Numbered from the stretch's first letter, positions 1 to 12,530 are shown. The stretch is DNA of 64,000 nucleotides from Porites lobata (GCA_942486035.1 CALNXK010000046.1:2965001-3029000), one strand, 5' to 3'. Numbers and translations are program-made. Notes: a model not told the origin generated them from the sequence alone.

Positions 1-589
1 TGGCGATAATCTGTGATAACCAGATAACTCATTCGCATTTGAAGCAATTTTTCTGAGTTTTTAGACTCGTAGCTCGGACGAAAACGACAGCACACTGTGT
101 AAGCGGCGTAAGAACACCAGTGGAATTGTTTACGCTGGTAAACGTGGCGTACTGCTACAACAAAAACCATGTTGAATTGAGTCAATCTTGGAATGAATTT
201 CATTTCTGCGACAAGTGCATTATTATTACAGTTTTAAAAACCTTTGTAGTTTGTTTACAGTACATTAAGGCTGATTAAAGGTATTTTATATTATCGACTC
301 AAGGTGTGGGATAAAGAAAGCGTATGTGTTAACTCCAGAGTACAGTACGTTGAAGCCACCGACAAACCGCATGCGGTTTAAGACCGGCTAGGGTTAACTT
401 TACGTCTCGTCCGTCCTTAACTGCCTATACCGGTCTTTTAACTGCTTTCAGTCTTTTATCGTCGTTTCCTTGACAGGAAATATCAAGAACGGGTACTATT
501 TCCCGTTTTTTGGCCTTACGATATCCATTTGCCTTTTGTTCCTTGCTTTTAAGCTCTGTCTTCTTCTTTGTCTGAGTTCCATTGACGAA
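1..589. other. No gene seen
   Basis: AT-rich sequence without a supported gene. The only structure noted is a 16-bp perfect palindrome at 364-379 (AAACCGCATGCGGTTT). Confidence 0.5.
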
Positions 590-790
590 ATCGATATTTT
601 TGATAGAAATCGATAGAAATCGATTAAAATCGAACTATAATTACAGAAATCGATAAAATCGATCAAAATCGATAATCACAAAAACCTCCGCTATCGATTT
701 CTATCGATTTTCGATATTAATCAAGTAATTAGTATCGAAAATTATCGATTACAATCGATTTTATCGAGTATCGAAATTATCGATTTGTAA
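590..790. repeat. Cluster of ATCGAT palindromes in an AT-rich foldback
   Basis: The hexamer ATCGAT occurs 11 times in about 200 bp, with several near-copies. In the left half it is mostly preceded by AGAA or AAA, and in the right half mostly followed by TTT or TTCT, so the two halves are roughly inverted. It is probably a degenerate simple repeat or foldback element. ATCGAT is also the core of TATCGATA-type transcription-factor sites, but no promoter or gene lies next to it. Confidence 0.6.
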
Positions 791-3700
791 CGCCTCGTAT
801 TATGAGGTTCTTCATTAAAAAGAAAAACTTAAGAGTGAAGTTTCATTTGAAATTTTGGATAAACAGCTAAATAGGTATTCAGTTTTGGAGGTTTTTGTTG
901 ACGTTTTAGTATTACATATTTCTTCTTTCCAATATCCTATCTTTAAAAATCTTGCCATTTCATTTTAGTGTTCAGTGTGGGACATGATTGAAAGCTTCAG
1001 AGAAGTCCAGAACTATAATCAGTCATTGTTTGATTGTCATTTAGAGCTTCCGTTCGATAGCTCGGCCCACGTACTGTTTTGTAGGTTGTCAAGTGTGTGG
1101 AAGAAATGACACTATTATAACCGTGTACTAGGAAACGATTTTTTTAAATTAGTGTTTCGCTATGATCAGTAGGTAGGTAATTTATAGAAAGTGAGAGAAA
1201 TTACTTTTTCTCAAAACGCCCACTCTCTGCCAACATAAATTTGGGAATTTAATAATCCGTAACGGCCCTGATACAGCCAGCAATCATCAGGTACGCCCAA
1301 ACAACAATTTTTTTTATAAAATAACTGTTCGAAGGAGCAAATATTGCATGCCCGCTGTGCCGATCTAAAGAAAGGCTAAACATTTCTGGACAACCATTCC
1401 ACTCGTCCAAGATATTAGGAGTTTTCTACTAACGTACCTAAGATTTTCGGAGTTTTTTTTGTAAATTATCACTAAAAAGTGTTACAACTGTTAGTTCCAG
1501 TATAAAGAGAAAACGTCCCCTAGAATCTTGTGATGTAAAAACGGCTACTCCATCATGCGCTCGAACTTTTGCTAGCTAACAGTTTCCGGGATGAGGAAAA
1601 GAAACTGCCTAAACTTTCGTACTCTTATATATTTGCCGCATTTGGTTTTTGGGTGCGCCCAGATTTAAGCGGCCACACCGATTTGTTTAATTTTGCCGAC
1701 GTAATTCTCAATACTTTATACAAGTGTTTATCCCACAAGCTCAGTATATCAAGGTAATCGTACCCACAGAATACTGAATTGTTCGCCCACATTTATCCAC
1801 TTATATTGAGTGTCATTAAACTGCCTTCTTCTTCAGATTTTTCCCCCAGAACGTGATGAAGTTTTTACAATAATTTCGTTCGGATTTTCATCTGGTAACA
1901 TTTTCCATCGTGCTCTCTCTAGCTCTATTCCCAGGACGTTTTTTACTGAGTAAAGTTCCCTGAGTATATCACCAGCATCAAAACAAAGACGGCGAAAATT
2001 ATTGCCTGTTCATTTTTCAGATCAGTGAAATCTGGCCTAAAAAAATAAGATGAAAGTTACGTATACTAAAAGTATTTTCAGCTCTAATTTAAAACGGATT
2101 GCGGTCGTACTAAACTTCTTTTGTTAAGAGGAAAGTGTTTCTAAATAAAGGGGAGACAAAACAACTAACATAATGGCTGCTTATTATAGCGCACATGGTC
2201 ATGGAGTCATGAACATGAATTCATTCAAATCCCCTTCAATCATATGCAGTTTTTCATTCATCCCTCTCTTTTGGCATAACGCATTCATGTACTAGACAGC
2301 TGACTAGAACTACTAGATGAGAGTATTTTTTTTCCCTAAAATTCTCATCCTTGATACGGGAAGTATGTCACGATTTGCTCTTTGGTGGTTGAAAACTAAT
2401 ATTGGCTTATTCTCATCTGCACTGCAGTTTTCGAAGTTGTATTGTAACTCAGTGCATTCTGTGTACTATAGATAGGAGTCGCCATAGTCTAATTGCAAAG
2501 CAGTAGCTCTGTACTGTAGCCTTCTATTCTCTAGTCAAAGTTAAAGCTTGTCAGATGGAATCACAACGAAAACTGTATAAGTATATATTTTAGAGAATAC
2601 TGACAAAAAAAAAGAAAAATGTCAAGGTTGAATTTTCCACTCAATGTAAAAATGAGGACTGTTCTACGGAATGGAATCTTTCTACCTCAAATGATTTTCA
2701 GGATTTTGGCTTGTTTGTTATTCTGACTTGTTTTTTTTTTTTTACTTTTTCCGCCTCACTTCTTTTCCCCTCTTTGCAAATCAGGAGCGAAAAGTGCACC
2801 TTTGAGCCTAATATGCGTGGTTGATTATGTCAATTTACTATTCGAGTTTGTATATTGTTTGGTGCTTCAATACACTTTAATTACAATTTTCCGTCTTTTC
2901 CAATACAGCTCTGTCTGGTCTTAGGACCTGTGTCAAGTGTTTGCGAGGTTTTAATTGAAAAGTGGATCGGTTTGCTGACAGTTCGACGATAAAATGCTTG
3001 TGATATGTAATCGTTAAATCACTCATTTGCAGACTGAGTTGAGCAAGATTGTCCAAAGTCATCGTGCAGCGTTACTAGAAGGGATTTTTCATTGCTTTAA
3101 AGGTATGGAAAATTGATTGATATGTTTAAAGCACTGTAACGAAACATTTATCTATTTGCACTGAATTAGAGATAATTGCGACGGGAACGCCAAGGTCTCA
3201 CATTACTAAAAAATATCAAATTTTACTTTGTTTCTATTCGTTGATTTTAAACAATTGAGTCAGAGACTATCAAACAAGGATAAGTTGTTATTCAGTAAGC
3301 TCACAGAGAGGGATGAAATAAGCTGTTAGGCAGTCAGGCAGTCTACATAACTGATTACATTATCATTGATCATCACATTCTTTGACCATGTGCAGAAAGA
3401 AATGCGCGCCCGGCAACAAAACTATAAAACTTATTGCTCTTGCGCCTTTAAGTTTTTAAACAATTTCAGGCAGCCGAGGATCTCGATTTCGTTTACGAGT
3501 AGCATCTCCAAAAGACGAATGTTTTCATTCAAGTGTTTTCAGGTTAATTTTCCAGTGTATACCCTGTGTGCCGGAGACCTAACGTCCGCAAGGGTATACG
3601 TTTAACGAATCAAAGGTTGAAAAAATCTTAGTTACCTACAATTGGTTATATAACAACCGACTAAAAATCATTGTTTGTTGTGAAATAGAGGATTTTTATT

Positions 3701-5175
3701 TCCACTAAGTCTAAAATCCTTGAATTTGTGCCCATGTTTTTCCCGTATTTCATTTAAGGGGGCCATGGCCATTATTCAAAAATAGCGCAACTCCCTCATT
3801 GCTAGATAATCGCTGTTAAAAGTGAAGTTATTTAATTTTCACAACGGACTTTCAAGCAATCGTGCGGAAAACTTTATTTCTTTTGTGCATCAATGTTCTG
3901 CGTTGTTTATAAATGTTTTGGTGTTGTTTAGAGCAGCCTGCCTGCATAACAACCGAGTGCGTAGGAGAACAGTCGAGAGCATAATCTCCAGCTGTTGGCC
4001 TGCGGGTTATGATCTACGAGCAAACATCCAAAGCCAAAGACTGTTATTATTGCGTGGGTATAACCGCAGTCCCACAGCTCATGATTCATCAATGTAAGGT
4101 CATGTCTAAATATTTCCACCATTTTCTCATATCATTTCTTCTTCAAACTCTTACATTTAATATTCATGTTCAACCTATTGCCCCTCTGTGAAGATCCTCA
4201 ATGAAGATCTGATAAATTGTTTAGAATAAATTCTTTCAAACCTCTTTAGCGATGTTTGTGTTAAACATTGGGAGGTTTTCAAGTCAGTACGTGGACGGAA
4301 TGAATGATATTGTAAAACTGGCGGAAAAGATTTTTCCTTTTAGCATTTTATTTGGCACATGTATGACTAAAAACGCCTACTCCAAAACTCAACAGAAAAG
4401 GGAATTAAATAATCGTTTCGAGATCAAAACTTAAGTATCGCAGCAGAGTTTTCTTTATTAAGAAAAGGTAAGATCCCTTGAAATTCTAATTTTGCAAGAA
4501 AATTTTTGGAAAACATGTTCTTATTGTTGTTTCGTAAGAAGCGATTTGCTTGATTTGATTTGATTCTTTCTTGATACCAAGAAATAAAGTTAGTGTCAGT
4601 AATACTGAACAATAATTAACAAAGTAAAGGGAATCAGATCACCAACATAAGAGTGACGCATGCAAAAGTGCAACCGAAATTAAACACATTAGGTATAAAA
4701 TATATAAACCTCATATATAAGAAAACGAAGGCCTATAAAGGGTCTAATGATCCCTACAGGAACTAAACTAGACAATGTAATCAACAACTAAAAGATCAAA
4801 AGCCAAAATACATTTGTATGTCTTTTGTAGCACTATCCAGTTTGTTCCTGGAAGACTCGAAATTCAAAACTCGCCAAAAGGAGTCAAAAAGGGCTGGCTC
4901 TAGGATGGAACAAGTCATTTTTAACTCAGGTGGTTTAATAGACGTCATTTAAAACGATATTCGATCTGTAAATTTCTATACATTCTATTACAAACTATTG
5001 TTAAATCGAACTGCCAGTTTATTTTTTTATGGCTTACCATAAGAAGTCACAAAATAAATCATTTCGTTTACAAGACTAATAATCTGCCGATATAAATCGA
5101 TACTGATGGCAACCGCACGTCGGCCTATTAATCGTGTCGGACGCGGACGACATATCCAGCGATAACTAGAACCTT
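791..5175. other. Gene desert, no supported feature
   Basis: Only short open frames (under 95 codons) without recognisable motifs or coherent splice signals. No clear inverted-repeat element was found by eye. Confidence 0.45.
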
Positions 5176-5510
5176 CTAAATCTCTACTGATCCCAAGAAG
5201 TTCGCGTATCTGTATTTCTGTGAGGTATCAATTGATGGAGCTATGTCACAAATTTCTATGTCATCAGGTTCACTGTCAAAATCTACTGTCTTGCACCTAT
5301 GTTCTGGATGATTGCTTTGTCTGCTCGTGTATCAGGAAGGAGGAGATACGAAGAGAAAACTCTCTTTAACTTCTCTTGGTCTACAAAGAGCCCGCGATAT
5401 AATTGTCTGGCAATGGCATTTCTAAGAGCATGCGATACATCGTGACAAACACGTGTTTTCCACATAAAAATGATCGACACACCCACCAGCAACCCGAAAT
5501 TAGTTCGCAT
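5176..5510 (-). pseudogene. Possible coding remnant, frameshifted, family unknown
   Basis: Reading the - strand, a 75-codon frame (5510 to 5283) contains a charged, coding-like stretch (RGLFVDQEKLKRVFSSYLLL). Near 5298 a second frame continues for 40 codons to a TAG at 5176-5178 and includes the acidic stretch VDFDSEPDDIEICDIAPSID. Composition and adjacency suggest one coding region broken by a frameshift. An unrecognised intron is possible but no good splice pair was seen. I do not recognise the family. It could be a retrocopy, a transposon fragment or chance. Confidence 0.25.
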
Positions 5511-5703
5511 TCACTTGTTTCTTCCATCCGGCGCTGGTGACGCTAAGTCACTTAACTAACATAAACATATATCACAGGGCAGTTTGCCACATATCAGGCC
5601 GCTTTTGTCTTATATTTTATAAGGGATCACCATGAAAAAGCTTCTGTTACGTGTGAAATAAAACCGATTATTAGATTTCACGAGCAATGAAAGTTACATT
5701 TCT

Positions 5704-5877
5704 GGCCCGGGTTGTTTAAACGCTGGATAGCGCTACCCATTTAATAGTCCTCTATTTAGCGGATACGTGTTAGGGAAACCAACTGCGCCACGGCTTCGTC
5801 CGTCCTGTGGATAGACATTTATCCTGTGGATACGGCGTTATTCACCTTTTGGAAAACTGAGGCCTGGTCTAGTTTTA
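5704..5877. mobile_element. Degenerate MITE of the 'TTGTTYAAA...GGATA' family
   Basis: It has imperfect inverted ends and repeated internal GGATA/TATCC boxes (CTGTGGATA twice). A shorter relative lies at 50861-50988, with ends GTTGTTCAAA and TTTGAACAAC. The ends here are diverged and no target duplication is visible. Confidence 0.5.
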
Positions 5878-6509
5878 ACGGCCACGCTGAACGGCAAAAA
5901 ATCAACACTGCTCGGCCAGATCAAACGTCACTAAAGAATTCAAAATCATTATGGAGGGATTTTTCGGTCCTTACATCTAAGCTCTTTTTGTAAATCATGC
6001 GTTGTTGTGAAAATAGATTAGAATTTCATCATCATCATCATTATTATTATAATTTTATTCTCGTCATTTATGAAGTTATTCATCTGCATTATCTCGACTA
6101 ATTTCGCCCCTCAGCCGGTGGGGTAGGAACAAGGTCTCAAACGACGTACGTAATCATGATCCCTGGAGCACTCCAATCCCATAGTCTACGTCGTTTCCAG
6201 TCTCCTCTCATACATACTGAGAACGAAACTGGGTCCACTTAATCAACTTTCATTCTTCTGGTGTGCAGTCGGCCAGTTAAGGCAAGCAAACTTTGCGCTA
6301 TCATTGAGAAGAAAGTCGGGCATTTTAGACAAACTTCTTCAAGCAGTAACAACAGCAACAAAGGGTAGGACGTATTATTGTTACAAAATATTTTATACTT
6401 TAAGGAGAACATCCCAATGGACGTAAATAATGCAGAATCGTTCAAAACATACATTGCATTCACTTTACTCACAAAAGCCCTCGCCATTTTTACCTTCAGC
6501 TAATGAGCA

Positions 6510-6875
6510 ATGTTTCGTAACATGGGGCGATTTCTGCTTAATCGAGACTGCGTCTGGGATCTTGTTAAACAATACGCGGCTAAAAATCTAGAAAAGGAAC
6601 TCCACTTAAAGGGAAAGCTGTTTGTGTGCTGAATTACTAGAGCAAATAAGCTTATTGTAAATGACTTAGGTTTTAAAGGAAATGCGGTTTGCATCGGTGA
6701 AGAGGTGGAATTTTGTATCCACTCTAGGGCTAGTATAATACAAGAGCTGATTTTTGACAGCCTGTCCTTGGCTTTCACCAGAGCAAATGAGGGAATTGTG
6801 CGCTGTATAGTGTATGTAAAATCTGGCTGTAGAAAATCACTATTGATAATATTTAGTAACAGTAAAAATACTTAG
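6510..6875 (+). pseudogene. Possible pseudogene: 121-codon frame with one internal TGA
   Basis: From ATG 6510 the frame stays open to TAG 6873-6875 except for a TGA at 6630-6632. The translation looks coding-like on both sides of that stop (for example RDCVWDLVKQYAAKNLEKEL before and NDLGFKGNAVCIGEEVEFC after). I do not recognise the family. The antisense strand is also open for 92 codons, which can accompany real coding sequence but can also be chance. A Sec codon is not supported by anything visible. Confidence 0.25.
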
Positions 6876-8030
6876 AATAAAATAGTTGGCCAGCGTTGGT
6901 TGATTAAGTATAGGTAGTTAAAGTCTGAGTTGAAAGATGAATTTCCGCTCTAAGTTTTCTTTGTTAATGCCGTAAATGCAGGGAACGATGATATAAACAG
7001 CCGTCAGCTCTTTCTAAAAAGGACCAGCATTAAGTATTAGAACGAAAGTTGTCGCACTTTAAATAAATCAAAGAATGAAATTACTTTAAGAGGCCAGGTC
7101 ACACTATTGGTCACTATTTGCTGTCTTTTTAAAAAGCTAAAACATGTCTTCGCATTTAAAATTGAATCAGAAAATAACGGTCCAGTTTTGTTGTTTAAGG
7201 TTATACATTTAGCCATTGAAAGTGTTTTCCTTTATCTGTGTATCGATCAAGGCGGTACTAAGTAAAGATTTTAGCACAAAATTGTTCTAAAAACAGCAGT
7301 ATTCTTTGTGACATAGCATCTTTGAAAACTGAATACTAGGTTCCATCTATAGGCTTCAGTTATGGGGAGACGCCGGTCTGTCTTTCGGAGATGTACGTGA
7401 GATCATGATTGACTTGAGTTGTCCTGTTTTTGACACGAAAAAAAACCGTATGGTTGGGAATTATATCACCGTCGAAGATGCTCTCGTTCACAGTCGTCAA
7501 TTCTTCTCTGGCCCTGTTTCAGCGAGTTCTTTGTTGGTTATACAAAGCGTGAACTAGGCACCATTGAATGACCCAATTTTGGCGTCGCGGTGGTTAAACA
7601 GTAAACTGATTAAATGCGTACGTGCGCGGTCCGATAATATTCTTTACATGTAAAGAGGATAACATGTTAAGATTTCCGTCAGACCAAGTGGGGGCGGATA
7701 AGATGCCTTGATCGCTAGTTATCATAAACGCATTTTAAAAACTCTAAGCCGAAATCAAAGTGAAATCATTAGCAAATTGTGAATCAGATCGACGATGAGG
7801 TGACAGCAAAATGTTGCTAGTATACGTTGTATACTGTTAACCCAGAGTAAAAATCTTCAACGCCTAGCAGTTCCAGCTGTATCACTAAAAACTGAAGAGA
7901 GCGCGAAATCCAAATACTACTGGTAATCCAAGCTTAAACCTTTCATCATGTCTCAAAGCCAATTATGAATTTACGTATTGGGTGAATCCTAACTTCTGCG
8001 ACTTCTGCATTTGTGGCCAAAATCCTGCGG
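6876..8030. other. No gene seen
   Basis: No coherent reading frame, RNA gene or transposon end was recognised in this stretch. Confidence 0.4.
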
Positions 8031-8039
8031 TGTGACCAC

Positions 8040-8126
8040 TAGTCTGCTACACAGCCGTTTTTAGTGTCGTCACGCACGGGGAGGAGCGTTGCGTGACGAC
8101 ACTAAAAACGGCTGTGTAGCAGACTA
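8040..8126. mobile_element. 87-bp near-palindromic MITE with 9-bp target duplication (Mutator-like)
   Basis: Two 37-bp arms (8040-8076 and 8090-8126) are perfect inverted copies around a 13-bp loop. They are flanked by an exact 9-bp direct repeat, TGTGACCAC, at 8031-8039 and 8127-8135. Nine-base duplications are typical of Mutator-like elements. It is almost all terminal repeat and has no coding capacity, so it must be mobilised in trans. The perfect arms suggest recent insertion. Confidence 0.9.
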
Positions 8127-8220
8127 TGTGACCACGGGATCTCTTAAGAGAAGCTTCGCTAAGTAAAATTTGCCTTTCAGTAAAGCAGGGCTCGCTGTTT
8201 ACAGGGGAAAACGAACACCT

Positions 8221-8432
8221 TTAACCCTTTAAGCCCTAAGAGTGATCAGCATCAAATTTCTCCTTGTAATATCAATGCTTTGTACAACAGAGTGGTCATG
8301 AGAATTGCGGACATGATCACACAAGATGAATTTGATGGATATTTTATCAACTTCTCCCCGCTACTTCTGTAGGAAATGAATTACGGCAACAAATGAGAAT
8401 TCAGTTTTTGAACTTAGGGTTTAAAGGGTTAA
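8221..8432. mobile_element. TTAA-flanked MITE (piggyBac-like), copy 1
   Basis: TTAA at both ends (8221-8224 and 8429-8432) encloses inverted termini CCCTTTAAGCCCTAAG and CTTAGGGTTTAAAGGG. A close copy lies at 40215-40426, with more diverged relatives at 47717-47916 and 53819-54010. TTAA targeting is characteristic of piggyBac-type transposases. Confidence 0.8.
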
Positions 8433-8529
8433 GAGAAAAAGGAAGAACAAGAACAATAACAATGTTCGATCTTGGGTTAGTTTCGGCTCGAAAAACGTGA
8501 CTGAAAAATATAGAAACTGATTCTAACAG

Positions 8530-8650
8530 CGGGGCCAGTATTTCACGCCTACCTGTCCACCTACCCCTCCCCTAACCCAACATTTTTGCCCTAAGCGAGA
8601 AGTAAGTGTTAATGTTGACTTAAGAAGTGCCCACAAACCTACATTGATCC
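8530..8650. mobile_element. Degenerate copy of the 54431-54564 MITE
   Basis: It contains CCACCTACCCCTCCCCTAA, an inverted GAAGTAAGTGTTAATGTTGA segment and the terminal ATTGATCC. These match the element at 54431-54564 in the opposite orientation of its core. The left end is eroded. Confidence 0.6.
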
Positions 8651-9964
8651 AAAACGGAGTTGAAAAAAGAAAGGTAGTTAAGACTATAGTAAGACATTAA
8701 AATGAAACGGATGGAAAAAAAAAGGTTTGAATCGCCAACATTTTCAACTTTTAATAATAAGCCCATGGCAAGTGCTAACTTATGAAATTTGAGTGATATC
8801 CTCTTTTCATAACTTCACTGCATAGGTACTAAGTCATGAATGAATTCAACACAGAATTGACCTTAAACTACAGCGATATCCGGGTGACATTGCCCCAGCC
8901 CGGCTTTGAACTTCTTATGCTCACACCGCTTATCATATGTTTGTACTTGTGTTCTGCTTCTGCTTATGCTTGCGTCACTAGTGAAGACGGGGCTTTTATG
9001 ACAAAATGCAGGACGTTCTCTGAGAAAGACAAACACAGAACTTTATTGATAAATAACAACAAAATTGTGGCCTAGCCTAGGCCAAATAACGAAAATGATA
9101 AACTATTTTTTACTCTATTTATACTATTTTATAATTAGTTGCCGATTTTAAGGTGGCGCCTTTCTAAAAATCTATACAATTCCAAGCCTATTGCAATTCC
9201 ATGCTTTTATGTTATCTAAATTAACTGTTGTCTATGCTTTTATGCAACATATTTGTTGCCGCCTTATCCTATAATCACAGTGTTTATTTAGCTTTTTAGC
9301 GAATTGTCTCCTTAAAAGCATTTTTCTGAACTTTCTTTTTATTATATTTTACCTTCTCTATTGGTTTGACGACAATTCCTTGCAAAGAAAAGTAATCAAT
9401 TCTTCTCTCTTTCCCTTAAAAAGAACCCAAAAAATTGTTGCAAGTTGTAGCAAATGAGTAACAGTCATCCTGGCCTAGTTGTTTCAGAAAGCGCCGAGAC
9501 GTTTCCAAGAGTTGAAAATAGATCAGTTTATTATTTTCGGTGTTTATCAGAGGCTTAAAGCCAATGACGCGACAGACCGCCGTGTACGCTCAACTAACCA
9601 GGATCTGTGTTATATTGAGAGCTTAACAGCGATTAAGTTATTTTCATTACATAATGGTCGGGTCTTTGTGTCTTAAATACTTGTGTTTCACGGGTGTCTT
9701 AGAGAGACATCGTTGACTGTTTGCGTAAACGATTTCAATAGAATTTAATTGAAGTTCTCCTCAGTTTTGTTTCATTACACATGACCACCCCAGGATAGAG
9801 AAAGGTAAGAATCCTCTTTATATCAAATGGGCTTTCAAGTTTTCTTAAATAATCTTGCCTGAAGTGATGATGGTAGTTAGTACCCTAAAGAGGATTTAAG
9901 CACGATTACAGTGTACAATTCTGGTCTGTTAACGTATTTTTCTGTATATACCGTACTGCAGTGC
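8651..9964. other. No gene seen
   Basis: A 79-codon open frame at 8836-9075 has no recognisable motif and is not supported. AT-rich filler otherwise. Confidence 0.4.
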
Positions 9965-10353
9965 TTTAAGACGGAACACACCAGGAAATTCAGTAATTAT
10001 AATTTTCAAGGGACAAAAACCTTGTACCAGAATAATTTAAAGAACACTGCATTCTTTTTTTTTTTACATTTTTCAAGGCCTACAGATGTAATTAGCCATC
10101 TGTAAAAGAATTGTGAAAACACAGGTAAAATTCTGAAAATTTCATGTGAAAGATGTAATTTTGTGAAATCTGACATTCATTTCCTCGGGCTTCCATTAGA
10201 AATTTTCTTTGGTGTTATTACAGATAACTAATTACATCTTTAGCCCTTGAAAAATGTAAAAAAAAAACTGTTTATGCTTTAAATTATTCTGTACAAGGTT
10301 TTTGCCCACTGAAAATTAAAATTATTCAATTTCCTGGTGGATTCCCTCTTTAT
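9965..10353. repeat. Long foldback element (arms about 125 bp)
   Basis: The left arm (9965-10093) and right arm (10229-10353) are imperfect inverted copies. They share ACCTTGTAC..AGAATAATTTAAAG, a poly-T/poly-A run and AGATGTAATTAG at the inner ends, with about 135 bp between them. A transcript could form a long hairpin. It is probably a non-autonomous inverted-repeat transposon; no clear target duplication was found. Confidence 0.75.
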
Positions 10354-10828
10354 ACTTTTCCAAGAACATTCTCATACGATTTAACAATATTCATTAAATG
10401 CTTCCTTTTAGCAGTGGGTCGGAGCCTTCAACTGCTATGAAGCAATATCATGCTTAATTTTTTAAATTGATCCCTTAGCAAGATTAAGTGGAAATCTGGG
10501 TTTATTTTGGGCCATCACACATATGATGACGTGTTTCGTCCGTCTGGATGAGTTAGCGTTTGGCTTCTGATTTCTGGGTTATTCTCCCTCGTTATAAGAG
10601 AATTTTAGATTCGACGACGAGAACGACTAAGAGTACGACATTTGACTAAAAATTTCTCCACGTATTCTCAAAAAATAAATTTCCCGGAAAGCTTAATTCA
10701 TTTTATTATTTGTCACTAGAAAAGTTAGCACTGTTATCAGTGAAGAAGGATAAGTCTTCTCCCGATCGTAAAAAAATACAGCTTCTAATATTAACAATTG
10801 ATAAACCGTTTCCGTGACTTCGGCATCA
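10354..10828. other. No gene seen
   Basis: Nothing recognised apart from short chance open frames. Confidence 0.4.
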
Positions 10829-11057
10829 GGCCCAGTTGTTCGAACGCCGATTAGCGCTAACCCAGGGTTAAATTTTATCCCGGGGTTCGTTTTTTTAAGC
10901 ACTCTCTCGGATAGTTTCCTCTGTTCTTTTTAGAGTATCCAATCATCAAATTGTAGGCCAAGAGAATTTAACTGAATTTGCCTTTTAAGCTCTCATATCT
11001 GAGTTCAAATTTCGCACTAACTAAGGGTTTCCTTAACCCAGCCTCGGACAACCCGAC
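10829..11057. mobile_element. Small inverted-repeat transposon, copy A
   Basis: It begins CCCAGTTGTTCGAA and ends TCGGACAACCCGAC, with internal AACCCAGGGTTAAATTTTA and TTAACCCAGC. The same order of blocks, including the central CCAATCATCAA, appears at 62495-62733, which defines a family present twice in the window. Confidence 0.7.
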
Positions 11058-12289
11058 CCAGCTCGCTAAGAAGAAGAAGACTGACCACAGCTAATACCAC
11101 GTTTTTTCGGCCAAAGTGACGATGATTTACGCGCGAGCACTACTTAGTATTGAGCAAATCTCGAACTCGTAATTGTCGAAAGGTTTCTTTTCCTTGGCGA
11201 TTCGACAACGCGGGTTTTCTTCTTTTCATTCTTTCGCAAAACAACGGATATAACTAGTCTAAGAAGCCCCCCAGTATAGCTTGTCATCCTTAACTAATTT
11301 ACAACCAAACCGGACATTTTGCGTTTGAAAAATAACAAAATCCAATTATTCAAGTGTAGTGGATAAACTAAGAGAGATCCTGGGATTAGGCGGAGTCCAT
11401 GTTTAGCAGACATTCTTCATAAATCGGACATTAGCCAAAGCCCAAATTCACTCAGTCTCAATTTTCTTGTAAAGAGCACTTGGTTAAAACGGGCCCCCCG
11501 CTAAGCGCATTCGCGTATCGGTCATTTGGAATTATCTAGACGGTATTCTATCTAAATCATATTAACAGGCGAAGTAACAAAAACTCATCGAGAGGGTTAA
11601 CTTGTTCTATGAAAGAAACAAAGAAACAATGAATGAATGAATGAATATCCGTTGTCATATAGATATGTAAAAAAATGGCTTTAAAGGATAAACACCATTG
11701 CTGGTGATCCTGTAGCTTACATTGTGGTGCACAAATAAGGACAGAAAAAAATATGTATACGAATAAATATGGCAAGAATCCCAAATTGGCCACAGGCAGA
11801 CCAGTTGGCTAATTACAAGCATGACTGAAGAGTTGAAGTTGTCGCTTCCGAGAACAACGCCGAATAGAAGCTTACCAGAGCGGGATTTGATCCCAAAACT
11901 GGCAAGTTTTTTAAAATCCACTGCCCTAAAATACTGAAAACAAAACAACAAAAACATTACCAAAAAATGGCTAGAATGCTGCCTCATCAATCAGCCTTAA
12001 AAAAGGACACTATTTCTGCATATTATAAATCGAAAGAGTTTGATTCCTGGTTTAGCCTTAATTTTTTTGCAAGCTGCTTTTTCAACAGCTTAACGTTAAG
12101 TTCTTCATTTGACTGCGAGGATCTAATTCCTCATTTCGCTTGACTTTTTTTCATATAATCACTTTCAAGTTATATTTTTCTCTTCGATGATTGAATTCAT
12201 TCCTAAAGTCAACGACTTCTGTATTAACCGAAGGTCTGTTGATTATCTGTTTCCAGACTTGAAAAAAATGCGCTTTATTTGAGTATCAA
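11058..12289. other. No gene seen
   Basis: The - strand has overlapping open frames of 78 and 111 codons (11557-11990) that are Phe/Leu/Ile-rich and without motifs. I treat them as chance. Confidence 0.4.
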
Positions 12290-12530
12290 TGTATTTAGCA
12301 CGAAAGTTACTAATTGGGGACACTATTTTTATGCCTCCAACTGGAGACGAGTCCGCCATTTTACTTGGTCATCCGGCGAGCCACGCGAAGGTCTAGCCAT
12401 TTGCGGGGCAAAGGAAGTACCTTCGTTTCTCAGTTATGTTTAAGACCCTGAGTATTGGTCCAGCCCAGGGAATCGAACCTGCGACCTCCCTCTCTACAGT
12501 CAAGCGCTCTACCGACTGAGCCAATCCTGC
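12290..12530 (-). mobile_element. tRNA-derived SINE
   Basis: Read on the - strand, it starts with a tRNA-like head: GCAGGATTGG, A box TGGCTCAGTCGGTAGAGCG (12505-12523) and B box GGTTCGATTCC (12469-12479). A non-tRNA body (ACTCAGGGTCTTAAA and onward) follows. The anticodon-loop equivalent reads CTGTAGA (Tyr-like GTA), but the stem below it does not pair, so it is not a working tRNA. The 3' end is approximate. The head and body look familiar to me from coral SINEs. Confidence 0.8.

Noticed and set aside
12456..12530. tRNA-Tyr-like sequence on the - strand
   Set aside because: A and B boxes are good, but the anticodon stem does not pair and a SINE body follows the tRNA head, so it is a SINE and not a tRNA gene.
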